Assembly (NCBI GenBank): GCA_903813345.2
Contig: CAIIXF020000006.1
Coordinates: 4,547,096-4,611,095, forward strand
DNA: 64,000 nucleotides
Reading direction: 5' to 3'
Origin: Owenia fusiformis
Taxonomy: Eukaryota; Annelida; Polychaeta; Sabellida; Oweniidae
The position numbers and the translations under genes are program-made. Of this stretch, positions 22,367 through 37,300 are shown piece by piece. Within the stretch, counting starts at the first letter, position 1; the number at the start of each line of letters is the position of its first letter. A model generated the notes under the pieces. The model was given only the letters and a program-made list of their open reading frames with translations, searched no databases and was not told the DNA's origin.

Positions 22367-25300
22367 CTGCAATTACACAATAATGGACTGACATGTACAT
22401 TTGCTTATAGTTGTACCCTTATAGTGATATTAACAGCAGAATATGTATAGCAGTGCCACGGGGGTCTATTTTTGGTATAATCATAATTTGCAATTCCTAA
22501 AATCATTGTCTACTTTGAGGATAATTAATTGACAATGGTTCCAAAACCAAATGAACATATCTAAATGAACCCATGACTACTGATTGAAAAATATAAAGTG
22601 TTCCATATAAAGTGTTCACATTATATACATGTACCTATAATCATCGTACTATAATAAGTGATGTAATAATGTACTATTATAAGTAACATAATCATTTTAA
22701 TCATGCAAGATTCAATTATTCATTTTAATAAATAACTTCAAAAGCATTCAATATAAAATCTTGATTAAAACATTTGAAAACCAAAATGCATATTTATCGT
22801 GTAGTCAAATGTTAATGGTAATTATTTATCTTATTTATTAAATTATGATTAACTGCACATTAAAACATGTGTATAGAGACTAATAAAATTAGTAATAGTG
22901 TGCACCAACTACAAAATGCATCAATTCAATATAAACATGAATTAGAACAAGAGAAAGGTTGAGTTAACAAAGTAGAAACAGAAACATATAATCCCTCTGG
23001 CATAACCAGGCTTGCCACTCATTTTGAGAACTCCTTAGAACTATGACAACCTGGATTTTGTCAATAATAAAAGGCCGCATTATGACGTTACATTTCAAAT
23101 CTCCATTCTCTGATAATCAATCACAGCATTGATTGTAAAAAATTCCTCTAGCTTAAACAACAAATCCAGATTTGGTTGGCAAGTCTCCCTCAAAGTTAAA
23201 TTGAAAATGATGAGACACCAAAAAAGGAAATGAGACCAAAATCATATCATGCAATTCCTAGCTTTAAGGACAGAAATGGCCAAAACCACATCACATGGAT
23301 ATAAGAGAAAACTAGTTTATTTGGAAAATACATTTTGAAAGAATAATTGGAAGAATTTCAGTTAACAAGCAAACAACATGGAAGCTTTGCATAGCTATGT
23401 AAAACATTCTCAAAAAACGAAACTCGAATTTGTATAACAGTAACTTAAAAGGAGGAAATGAGTGAGATTTTATATTTTGGTTATTATCTGAATGGATACA
23501 TAGAGATTATCCTATATGAGGTTCAGGATATTGGGATTATCCCAAGGCAAATATAATATATCTGCCCGATGGCCGCAGGTCCTGAGGGAAAATATATTAT
23601 ATTGGCCAAGTTATAATCCCAATATCCTGAACCGACTATAAGATAATATGTTTATCCCATACCAATCTAGGTCATCTGGTTCACTTTGTTCAATCGTGGA
23701 AATATTTTAGAATATTCATGTCCAGTTTTGTTTTCTTGGCTGTGGGCGGATTTTCCTGTTCTCTCAGATATTCCCATATTTATTTTCTCAAATTTTTGAT
23801 TGATTAAGTGGATGCTCCTTCCCTTTTTTATACCATCAAACAGATCCCGATTGTCTGTGTTTTCTCCATTGTCATTTACAGTTATTATGCGAACATTACA
23901 AATTATGAACAAATATGCGAGCGGCAATCATGACGTAGCGGGCAGATATACATGTAGTTCGGAGCGGGACGTAAAGCTATATCTGCCCACTGATGAAAAT
24001 ATAAGTTTTTACAAACCGGCTTTATGTACCTGTAACACGTCCAAGTATGGGATAAATTATATTATCGTCAGGATAATCCCAATATCCTGAACCTCATATA
24101 TCATATTCTATATGTAGATGAGAGGATTATATATATATCATGAAGTTAACTAATATATCCATGAGAGGACTATGTGTATCCAATAAAGTATATGAGGGTA
24201 CCATCCATGAGCAATGAGACACTGGCTTAAATAAACAGGAAAATTCAACTATCAATGAGAAGGGATGGATGTGTTAGGAGAATATTGTGCATTTTATAAG
24301 TTGTTAAATCTAAAGGGTTATCCTTATAAAGACTATCATAAAATACTGAAGTATAGTAAGTGATGTTATTCATTTTAAGTTAATGTTTTGATGTGTTACA
24401 AATTACAATGGTATATATATTATATATTTAGTTTGGTTTGCTACCATGCCATGAGACGGCCACATTACTGTGATGTGTAATTCATCTGACTATTACTGGT
24501 CAGAATCAGGAGACAGAAACGGCTTTTACATTCTCTTTCAAAAAAGTAGATAGTAAGTGCTGATTTTGATATTTTTAATTCTCAATGAATTAAACTAATT
24601 TGCCCTGGACATTTCGTGGACGTGGACTTTGAAACTTTGACCACATCAAGCTTATATGACAAAAACTCTGCCATGACAAGTAGTTCCTATATCACCCAAA
24701 ATTCCAATGATATATTCTATTGCTTAGGGTATGCTAATGTGATTTGCAAGATGGCAAATGAAGAATTAATTTTATGAAATGGGCTGTGGCCTCCATCTTG
24801 ATATAGCAACAATTCATCTTGACGATTTCTGGTATCATGTTGTTTCTGTGTCATAAAATGTTGGGGTGGTTGAAGTCTCAAGGCAAGGTGTCCACAGCAA
24901 AGTGGTTAATTCAATGAAAACTAAAAATATAGAAATCAACATTTACCATCCGCCATTTTGAAAGAGATGTGACAGCTGTTACCTTTTTCTGATAGTGCCC
25001 AGTGTACATGGAGTTCCACGCTTGGGAAAGGTAGTTTATTGCAAACGTGTTAGGAGCAAAATGTTATGAGCAAAACAAGCAATAAAAATATACAATATTA
25101 CTTCAGCCATTTTGGATTCTAACACTTTACAGACATGCTCAAATATTCCAATTAAATCGTTAGCAATTTCACGAGGAAATTAGTTGAAAGCCCAAAATGA
25201 CAGAAGTAACGAAAGAGGGATATTAAACATGAGTCAAATAATAATAAAGGGCCTAGATTTGAAAGTTTACCATGTGGCCTCAACATTTCGCTGATATTAT

Positions 25301-28300
25301 CGAGTCTGCATTCGCAAACATTCTGGATGGACTGTTAGAATGCGGTGAAATGTGAGAACGACTGCATACGCCTAGATATAGACAAATATAGTCAAATATA
25401 ATGAAACTGTACAAGCTTCACATGGACATTCTTTCCATTGGTGTATCATATCACTATACTATGAAACAAAGTAACTTTGTCTGCCGAATCAATCCCTGAT
25501 ATATTTTCAGCTCGATTTTTTAATAACAAATTCAATAATCAAAGGTTTGAATGATATTTGTAAAATGTAAAACTACTTCTACTGGGTGTAAATCACAATA
25601 CATGGTGGCAAAGAGCTGAAACAAACACAGCAAATTCTCATACCAAAAGTACGAAAGGCGCAAACTAGTCATGACAAGTGGAATCTTTCAATACTTCTAT
25701 TTAACAAACAACACCATAAATACTAATATGTGAAGAATTTAAAATAAAACTACAAAATAATGCTTTGTCCATGAATGGTTGAGTGAGTGAATTTCTAAAG
25801 ATCAATTGAGTCAAAATAAATCGATTTATAATAAAACAAAAGGCAACTTGTCACATACCATGCTTGTCTTGTATTTCCTATGAATTACTTGTTGAGTTTT
25901 GGCATCTGAAAAATAAATGTGAACATATCAGAACATATAAAGATTGAACAATCAAAGTATCGTGTAGTTATTGCTGCTATAAGCCCTAAAAACCATTTCA
26001 AATCAAAGTTTACAAAATGAAATATATTAAACAGTAATTACAATGTAGGAGTTTTTCGTTTGACAAATAAAAATAATTTTTTCACAATTATGCCTACAGA
26101 TCTTCAAACACAAAATAGAACAAAATTGTCTTTAAAATATAGATATATACAATATACATATCAAATATTAACATTTATTTTTAAAATGAAATTATGAAAT
26201 ATACTATTAAATAAGTTGTTAGTAATTAAAGACTAAGACAGGTGGAGTATAAATATATTTACCATCAAATAGAAATAAAAAAATCCTATACTGATAAACT
26301 AAATACTTATACTTAACCTTCTGTTATATATTATTAATATAATATTATATAATACTCTACATGCACATGTTAGATACGCACATTTGTTGCGCTGCGACTG
26401 TTTGAATGTTACATCTGCATATTACAGACTTCCATTTGTGTCTGAGGTTACATACAGAAGGACATAAGACCATCACCAAAGTAAAAAATATATATTGAGG
26501 AAAACAAATGAAATAGCTTGCAACACATTTCATGGTCCTTATGAAGAAGAGAGTTTGGGGGGTGGTTCTTGAGATATGTTTGTTGAAAAATGAGCGTAGT
26601 AACTGAATTATAAAAAGACATGTCAAAATGAAAGAACTTTATCAAGACAAAGGTTTCATCTAACTTTTGAGTGACCCAATTTTCCCTACTGGATACACAT
26701 ATATGTGTAACAGCTTTTATAACAATCCAGATAAAATCACAAGTTCCTTTGCCTTCAAATGAATATTTCAACATCTGATTCTCTCAATGTTATTTACAAC
26801 AGGACCATGGAACAGTTCCAAATGAGATGGTTTGTTATGAAATCTTATGTATCTTTTCTTTTTCTAAAAGATATTGTATCATTAGTTTTGAATTTGTAAT
26901 TTGTCATCAATGAAGCCATTTATTTAGTGGTGTTGGTTAGAAGGAGATTGCTGTTATAATGTGATATCACTAAAACAGTTGATCGGATTGTCCTACACTA
27001 GATTTATCAAATAGTGTTAAGCATTTGTAAATGTTTTATGTTAATATATGATTTTCAATAAGACAGAAAGAGAAGATTCCTAGAAAATCTTGTACCATAT
27101 TTCAAATGGAAAAAGATATCCCTGGGTGAAACGAAAAAAATCAAGAATGTTTAAATATTTCCCTCTCAGAGTTCTAATTGTCGGATAAAGCTTACGACAA
27201 TATCACAAACGTCACAATGCCAGTATAAACGTTTTAGAAAAATTGGTATGGTATTTTAACTATAGTCCATGTCAAGCATAAAATAGCTGAGACATGGCTA
27301 TTTTACGTTAATCTGGAATATATTTAAAAAATAATACGAAAGCCATGCAGGATGCTAAAAATAAAGAATCCTCAAAAATGGCATGGTGGTCAAACCTATG
27401 AAATCGTCAAAACATGACAAACCTCTAACTGATAAAAATTGCTCTGAAATAACTATAACAAAAAATCCTGATTCATAAAATATGGCTGTTTTTCAATACA
27501 AAGCGTGCAAATCCAATCCAATCCAATCCACCACCGTGCAATTTTCAGCAGGAGAATAAACATAATTTAATTTGTGAACGTTGTGAGAAATGATCTTACC
27601 AAGCTCTTCTATTACAAATATGCCACCCCTTCGATGTGTGTAGCATTTCTTTATGCGACTGAGCTCTATAAAGTACTGTAAATAATAATGTGAGAGAGAC
27701 TACATAAAGCACGCCTTAAGTGATTATAAACTCTCAGTTTAGCCATATATGACATACATACTATATGACTATATAGTACCATATGACTCCTTAGCCACAT
27801 ATAGCTCACTTCACTTATGATGCTACCAAAACATGTGAAATTTGTTGCAACCAACTTTTACTCAAAGGCAACAAAACTGGAACATTACTGTTTATTACAC
27901 AAGACAAGGTCAAGTGAAAACTGGCTAACTAGATAAGTGCCTCATTTTGAAACACTGCCTCATTTGAAACACTTTGCCTCATTTGAGGCACTCTGAGGCA
28001 CTCGTGAGGCCAAATATTAGCTTGATATGTCACTTTTCCATTATAACGTGTTGGTAGCATCATTTCAAGGGCTGAGAGTGATGCTTGTAGTTGCAATCCT
28101 ACAAATACTGAAGAAGTTGTCATAGCAACAGGCTGTTATTGTAAGAAGAGATGTTGTAGTTTAAGAGAGGAATGTTGTAATTGTATATTACAACAAAATT
28201 TGAGAGAAAAGAACAATGAGTCAAAAAGTACACTCTGAGAAAGCACACGAATTTGACACACATAGATTTGGAAAAAGGAATTTTCAGATTGCCCATAATG

Positions 28301-31300
28301 CATCTGTTACTAGCAGACGGCACAAGAGAGGTATATAGATCCCATGATGGATCTGTTATCAAATTGAACAGATGCCACACAGTAGGGTTTGCTTGTTTTT
28401 GAAATAAAATTCAATAATGAGAATAAAGTATCTAATATAATAATAATAATATATAAAACAGCCAGATTTCATTCAAAAATTCATTCAAATAAGTTTGGCT
28501 GTGTTATACAAATACAAAATAATTATTCAATGAAATAAAACAAAATAAAAATAATGACATGCGAAATATGGGCAATGACAAGCAGTGAACTTGAGAGATG
28601 GCCTCAACTATAAGAGGGTTACTATAAGGATCAGGGCTCCCCTGAAACTAACAGGGATCAGGGGCCCCCTGTCTCAACCCTCGACTAATCTACCGTGTTA
28701 AGTAACGAGGAATAACTAGTATTTGTACCTCCAATTCCTGCCCCGGTAGGAAGCATGAGAAGAAAAAAATGTTAGCATAAATACACCATCACCATGGCAA
28801 CCTGCCAGGGACCATCTCAAAAGTTCATATAAAAAGGGGTTAAGGGGTAATATTAGGGTAGTTTTGCATCGCATCAAGTGTATATATCGAGTTATTTATT
28901 CTCGATTGTAAAAACCTTTGAGAGGGTCCTTTAATTTGACTTTAAATGGTACATAGAATGTTAGTAAGTTGGCTTATAATAAATAGTGTGTTTCTAAAAG
29001 CTATGGGTCTTAGTGTTACAATAGAATAGCTTTTCATATTTTGATATAGACTTTGACATTCAATGCAAAAGATACCATGATGGTCCATGCTTTAGCTCAA
29101 ATAACAGGAAAAATTGGTCGATGAAAAATTAGAAATAGAAAATCATATCAAAGACACTAAGGACTGTTTCATCTTTCACATGTAGAAATAGAAATCTTAT
29201 TCATTATCACAAAACACATTTTTGACCAACATGAAATCTTTTGCAAAATTGCGCCATTTCCACATTTGGACTGCCTAAAGCTATATGTTCTCTGTTGCTA
29301 ACACTACTTTATAAGGCCTAGTAGTACATTGCTACCCTAATAGATGACAGTAGTCAGTAGGGAAATATACACACAGATAGAGAGGGTACGTTGAGTACAT
29401 ACATATAAACAACATCAAGACATGTTAAGAGTACTGTATAATGAAAAAGCATGAAAGGTAATGAATCTTGCATCAGGTTGTCAGAATATAGCAAAGCATC
29501 TCACATTTTGGTAAAATCTGAATTCTCATTTAATTTACAGTAAACTGAGTCAATGTTCAAGCTCATTTAAGCCTTGTTCAAGTTAAATGTGAATCAGTTT
29601 TAAATTTTTAAATTTACAAACCAAGTCATTTTGTTCAAAGTTAAGATCTGAAATCTTGTTCAAATTATCATCCATTGAGCCATTGGAGGTGTTCAAATTC
29701 ACCATACTTAAACATAGTGCACCTACTCTGTTGCGCAAAGGATCCATAATAAAATGGAGTAAGATTTCTGTAAAAAACTAATCTCATATGTTCGTTTTGG
29801 ATTCAGTGGAATTAGGATGTGGAATTATCAAAACAAATTAAAATAAAATTAAGTTTTTGTTTGAAAGTATGTCATAAATCTCCATAGTTTACGAAAAAAT
29901 AATTGTACTTTGCTTTCGATCTGAGACTCTATGGAAATAGCATCTCCAGTTTTGACAAAATATGATTCTATCAAAAGTCACACTTTTCTGACACAATACT
30001 GATATCTTGTATACGAGAACTAATGTTAATGTGATGGTTAAAAACTAGCTTTTTGAAATCAAGTTTTACACCAATACATGGGTCCCTTAACACAACAGGT
30101 TAGTGTACATGTTAAATGAGACACACACTACAAAATGACAGATTAGGCTTTTCAAACTGGCCAATTGAATTGGTGCTTTTGATGTGGAAAACGACGTCAC
30201 AAATTTGTACATGGAGGTTGCTGTACACAGTCATTTTTTTAGCCTCTTGATCTCATATAAAATTGTCAATTGTAATTAATCAACAAAGTTGATGTTTTGA
30301 TGAATCAAAGATTGATATCTGTGATTTTAACTTTTGAAATAAAACAATATATTGCTCAAAAGCACAGCATAATACCCATGTCTTTGTGCGCAAATCTACG
30401 CTTATTTTCAGAGGATGTTTCTTTTAAACAAAATGACGCTCGAAAAAACAGTAAAAGACACGGCAAACCTGAACACAAGTTGAATTCCGTAAAAAAAATA
30501 TTGCAAATGGAAGTTCTTTTACGACAGAGAAATCATCGTTCATTACGGGGGTTAAATAATTGAAAATATGATAAAATATGTTAAAGTGACATCTATGAAA
30601 TAGTTTAAAGACATTGTCAATTTGTCACGTGGCCAGTTTGAGATACCAAATCAGACATCGTGCTATGTTCCCGGACAGTGGACAAGTTCAACAGGCCTTG
30701 ATTCCATGCAAAAACCATGCACCAGCTTAGTAGAATTCTCAGTAAGAATTTGGAACAACACTTTAGTTATTAAAGCATTCATCTCATATAGAATGTCATT
30801 TAAGTGATGGTAACTGTCACATTAGACGATACAAAAGAACAAAAACGGAGATCTTTAAACAGGATTTATTTCAATAATGAAAATGCAGAATTTGAGTATG
30901 GTTAGTTGATTGCTTTCTAATGGTAGGATATGAGTCGAGTAGAAAGCAAGATGGTACATACATGCAAGCTTATATTAGTTGGTCTACACATTTAAAAAAA
31001 TACATCGCATTTTATATAAGAAGAACAGAGAAATGGAGTCTAATAGAATACAGTAAACAATGTAATGATTTTTAAGATTTAGTTCAAGTGTAATCCATGC
31101 TCATAATGATAAGTAACAACTGAGCTTTCATTGTTAAAATGAACAAATAAATTAGATTTTCCAAAATCAATTTAAAACTGCCATCCTCCTCCTCGATTCA
31201 ATATAATTCAGATATTCCAAAAGCCATTTTTCTTGAAAATCAATGTTAGTTTTTGTTCGCTGCATAAAACAATTTTAAAAGGTCATTTTTAGTTTGAAAA

Positions 31301-34300
31301 GAAAATGATCAATTACATTTTGAGAGGATTTTTTGTACAACATCAAATAACTGAACTGGTCCATTATGAGCATGGATTAAATCTAAGGTGAGCCAAGCCT
31401 GATAACCTTTGAGTGTTATACAATACAACATGTAAATATCAGGTAAATAAGGTTATAGGCATGGCCCACCTTAATGTAACAAGGATGATGGTTGCTATTA
31501 ATGGAGGAAAGGGTATTGACATGAGTTAGCTATCATATGAAACAATAATGCAGGAAATATATTTTGAACTATATAAAAATTTAATTCATGGGTTTATCAC
31601 ATTATAAGTCATTCAAATATCTAAGAAACTGAGATTAATCTAGAAGGATTTTAAAAAATTATTTTGTATATTATCACAAAATCAAGAGGTGTTTATATAT
31701 TGGTATTTCAACGACAAAAAATAGTAGAATTTGTTTATTTATTTACTATTACTTATATTTATTTGTAATATGAAGTGTAAATCACCTTGCTGTTTGCAAA
31801 CAAGAGGCCTATTCCCTCCATACACACTTGCAGTAGACCCCCTTGGCCAGACTTCATGTCTTGAACAGGAAATTCACCTCCTAGCTCTGGCCCTGAAATA
31901 CATCAATATTGTACAAAATCAAATAGATCAATAATTTCGATTTTGTGTTATTTTGCATAATCAACCCTGACTCGCAAAATGAATATATTCTATCATAAAT
32001 TGTATAATTAAAAGCAACAATTTGTCCACTTTCTTGCAATAAGATTCCGATATTTGCAAATAATGTTAATATCTGCCATCTATTTTGATAGTGGTAATTC
32101 ATTCATAGATTCAAAGCAGTGTATAATCTGACCAACAGTCAATTGTGCATGATTTGCATGAGGTATCCACTAAGCCCCAAATATTTGTTATGCTTTTGTC
32201 ATTCTGATTGAGCGTATCTACCTGACATGTAATGTGTTTTGCTATTACATTCAAAAAGACATCACATTTTACCTGGTATCTTCCCATTTGTCCTTGCTGC
32301 TGCCTTCTCCATTGACTCTTTTACAGCAAAGTACAGTTCTCGACACTGAAATTAATAAACATGAAAAAATGTCGCTAACTGGATGCAAATTGTTACAGAT
32401 GCCAATACCAGTAATAATAAAAAGCGCTGATTAATGTAACATGTCATCATATGCACGTGTTTATGAAAAGTTGAAGCTTAGTATAGAAACAATGTAATAC
32501 TGTAGTAAATCATTTTATGAATAGCTAATCAAGTACACAATCACACATTTTGATGATGTGATCATATTATGAAGTACTGTAGTATCAATTAGATGTACCT
32601 TCTTGGTGTAGAACTTGTTGAGTTGAGTGGAGTCTCCTTGCTTCCTCCACAGACAAAGGACTTTGGTTTTTGGGCAGTAGGTCATGTTAATCAACTTCTC
32701 ATACCACCATCTGTCACATATAGCCCCAGTTACACTACGCAGTATGATACAGTCGTCACACACCTGAAACATTATAGTGATGAATTTGTGACATATGCTA
32801 CATTCTATTGGCACAAGTGCTTAAAGAGGAAAGATTGAATGTACTATCACAAAACATAGCAAAATAAAGACAGATCCAAAAACAAAACCAGTAATAAGGA
32901 AACAAACCCAAATATCCCATACTATGACACCTCTATTGCTCATTATTTAGAATTCAATATGATCTCAATCCAAACCCACAACAGCAATGGACGTTTCCTT
33001 CAAACTGTAGTATCGTGTTTTAATATTGATACAGGTAGATAAATAATACCTACCTCCATAAATAGCATATCCCCTGTGTTATCTGGCCCCCAGTGAACAG
33101 TGAAGGAAAGTTTCTGCATCATTCTACTTCCAACTGGCTGAAGGTCAATGTCATTGCCATGCTGAAAAATATCATTTGCAAAAACATGAAACACAATTAA
33201 TTCAAATATTAAACAAGGCATTTACAAACCGCTAAATACCCACCACAAAATGCAAAACACAAGATGCCAAACACCAACCACTGAACATCATCCACAAAAA
33301 AGTTTGGAGACTATAACAATATGTCATTCACTTGCACATGTATTAAGTCCAATGGAGCATGTAATGAATGTTTGTAAAATTGTTAGAATGAGAGTGTATT
33401 ATGAGTTACACATCCCAATGTAAAAATATTAAGGGAAACCATAAATGTCCAACTGACTGAGGGTGCCTCTTTAATTGTGTTACTATGCATACACTCGTCA
33501 ATTTCTCTATTCCTTTTAGATCGATACAATGTCAAAAATAAAATAAAATGTCCATGCATATTCTATACAGATTAGGATTTGAAGAAGTGATCCCTACCAA
33601 GTTGTTGATCTGATCCAGTAGATCATTGACTTCTTGACTCTGAGCAAGACCGATGTGCGACTTTCCAAGCAGACGTCTTATCTTTTTCTTGATTTCCACT
33701 TTGTTGCATCTCATCATAATCATAAAGGCCACCATGTTGTAAAGCATAACTGCCAGCAGACGATCTTCATCATGCTCGAGACGTTTCTTTTCACTGTCAC
33801 CAAGAGAATTGTACCTGCAACATATCCCATAATGCAATAGATTGAATTAACTTTAAAACTGCGCCTACAGCATATTTCTATCCCATAGTGCAATAAACAC
33901 ACAATGAAATAGATTGAAATAACCACCAGCAGACGATCATCATGCTCTTAACATTGAACTTATCTTCCCCTTTTTAATCTCTCATTATTCTTACCTCTCC
34001 ATCATTTCTCCTGGTCCCTGATCCATTCCTATGATGTCACGTTCCTGGGCTACAGCATCAAGAAAGGCGTCCTCCCAGAACTGCATTTGGTCCCATAAAA
34101 GTGATCTTTCCTTTCCTGGAAAACAGAATAATGATTCACTATTTGGTAGAATTCTTCTTATGCATTCGATCCCGTAAAGGCAATCTTTCCTTATAGAATA
34201 CCTGTATATCTGAACACCTCTCTAATTTGAACACCTATCAATGTGAACACTTTTTCATTCTGTCTGCCATAAACTTTTATGTTAAAAAACCTTGAAATGT

Positions 34301-37300
34301 GACTATCTACTAAATATCTTTTTAGGGCTAGAAAACCCAAGTAGGTCAGTCACACTAAACATGTGATATTAGGTTAACCAAATGTTTAATATGTTTTAAT
34401 GAATGGGACATAGGAGGTGTCAGCCTTTAATAAGTTTCTCAACAACTATATATTTTGACATTGGCTCTCATACCTGATATATGTTGGAAGATGTACGTTC
34501 TTTGTCCATCAGGACTTGCTGCTAATCCAGATGTATTAATGAGATTGCCATCGTGGAAACGGAAGCCCGTACTAACAGAACTTTTACTACTCCATACGCT
34601 TGGGGATCTCTTCTTACGTCCCAAAGGCATCTAGAAAACAATCATAAGAGTCAGATTTGTTTTGTAGCCTAAGGGGTATCTAGAAACTATTGTAGATTTT
34701 GTATTCTTTAAGATTGTGTAAGATTTTGAGATTTAATTAATACAAGAACTATACATGCATGCATATAAAAATGTAGATATTAGTGTATTTAATTGTACAT
34801 GTGTACAAGCATTCTATAATGGAGAGACATACTTCCAGGCATTCACCCATAGCTAGCTAGGAAAATGTTGAGTTTTGATTTCAAATTATTAGTATAGTCA
34901 AAGTATAAGTCAAAATGCCACAAAAATTGTTACAAGATTTCAAATTATTAGAAAAGCATAGTATAAGTCAAAATGCCGTAAACACATACGTGCAAATATA
35001 ATGTGGCGATATTCAATTGTACATTAAGGGCCCATTATCATTGCTTGTGGAATGTCAAATAAATTATAAAACATGTTAAGAAATAGTCAATTTTTGGGTT
35101 TTATTATTCCAAGATATAATATAACGAAGATCCAGTATATCACGCATTGGGGAATTATCATATAGAAGAGTACAGGATATGAAATACTATGACAATGTTC
35201 AAATTAGTTAAGTTACAGATGTTATATGTTAGATTAAATAGAGCAATTTATAAAAGTACCGTATTCTCTGTAATTAGCGCCCAGGGCGTTTAGAAAATTG
35301 AAAATACATTATTTAGACCATTCTAATAAGCGCCCATGTATGAAAGAAATCAGAAATCCCGAGGAATTTCATGTATGGCAATTTTTCTTGACAAGAATGC
35401 ATTTTCTTCAACATATTTTTATAATAATATGACAAGTGCTGTTATTGGAGAGAATACGGTAAAGATCGCTTAGACAATATTGACAGTGGTTGAAGACCCG
35501 TCTATGTCTAATTTATTTCCGGCACGCCCACTTTGTCATTATCGCCGATTACCTTCAATATTTCCACTAGAGACTGCTGGATATCGATCTAAAGTTATAC
35601 ATTATTTCTAATTTGATGAGAGATCATCATTATTCGTGCAAAAGTCGTGTAAAAGTCGAGAAACATTAAAAAGAAACCAGAAAGTTCACGACCTTGACAT
35701 GCGCAGAACATCTGCGCAGTAGCTTTTGAAATTTCTGAATGCCGATAAAGAACAATTCCTTCATTCATTATGGATTATTATGATTCCTCGATGTTTCTTG
35801 AACTTTGTGAAGCGGGGTGGGCGCTTATTAGAGAGTGGGCGGTAATTACAGAGAATACGGTAGGCCACATTTAGGACTTTTAGGCCTATTTTAGGTTAGG
35901 TTAACCATAAGACATGGCGTGTCATACTATACAGACATATATTAATTATGAAAAATAAAATAAAATAATAAATACTACAATGCACATATAGCTTAAATAC
36001 ATTGTGGCAGTACATCTAATAACTAATAATCTTAAATTATCATTTATATAAAACTATTTTTAAAAAAAACAAAATAATTTTAAAAATATATAATATCACA
36101 ACTACTACATGTAGACTATGAGCAATGCAAAAATGTATTATAATGCAGATTTTTTACTTTAGGTTTACATAATTTTCATTAAAACATATTGCAAATAGAA
36201 AATTTAAATGATAATAAAAAATTTGAGGTACAAAACATTGATCATTACATCTTAAGTATTCAATTCAAGTTTTTAAAACCAATATTACATTCCCTAACAC
36301 TTTAATTTCTTCAATATTATTTTGAAGGCCGATAGAGGCAAACCTCTCAGTTAAGAGATGTAAAAGTTAAAGATGACACAAGAAAGTTTCTGTTATGACT
36401 GAACATTAACCAACATGATCAAGACAAGGAGCAAAGATCAAGATCGGATTTATGTCTGTAATGATTAAAATGATACGCAACAATATGGGATCAAACAAGT
36501 GTCATTAGTAGCATGAGATTGATTGATTTTACCAAAATTATCCATTGTTTTTGTTTCATTCATTTTGCCTGCAAATTGTCATAAATTCAAATGAAACCCA
36601 TGGTGATACTCAATATTCAAATATTCAACTTTAACAGGGGTAAAGAATTCCAGTAACATAATAAAATTTATAACTTAACTTTGGCAGGGATTATCTTAAT
36701 ACAACACTGCAATAATATTCAGTAAAACTAAAATGTGTAAGTATAAATGATTGTTAAAATATATGAAAATAAGTTGTCCAAAGCAATTAACAAAATAATA
36801 ATAAAAAACAAAATAATAATCTGCAGTTTTTGTAGCTACACACAACACCTATTAATTAGAACACCATTCTAATTAATTGCTTATATTAATTGCTTATATA
36901 AACATCAATCTCTTACATGTAAATAACATAATCAGGTCATTTTAAAAATATACTGTAACTTTTCTTGAAATAACAACAGATATAGGAACTAAATTGACTA
37001 AGAATCATAGCCAGGTGTATTTTGAGCATAGCACAACATGTATTAAATGATTTTGTGTACGATGTATTGACATAACCATGCCGTCATATTCTTATGAAAC
37101 AAAACATCTGAGAGTCAGCCAATCAGATTCAATTCATTTTTTAACCAATCACCTCAAAAGATTAACAATAGCATGGCCAAATGGACTAAAAAGTAATCAG
37201 TCATCCATTTTGTTCCTACAACTGTTGCTGAAAACAGTTACCCCTACTCAATAGACAATTATAAATGGTACCAAACAATGAAACACTCCTTCTAGAACAT

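Larger units (their letters stand above)
31893..34473 (-). other. Short MADD introns 31893-32272, 33162-33597, 34116-34473
   Basis: Apart from the exons listed separately, this span holds short introns with no array. At about 34195-34245 there are TGAACACCT words related to the CAGT-ended MITE family (a fragment). Confidence 0.5.

Noticed and set aside
30297-30563. 88-codon + strand open frame
   Set aside because: It lies inside a MADD intron on the opposite strand, shows no recognised similarity and has no supporting splice or promoter signals.
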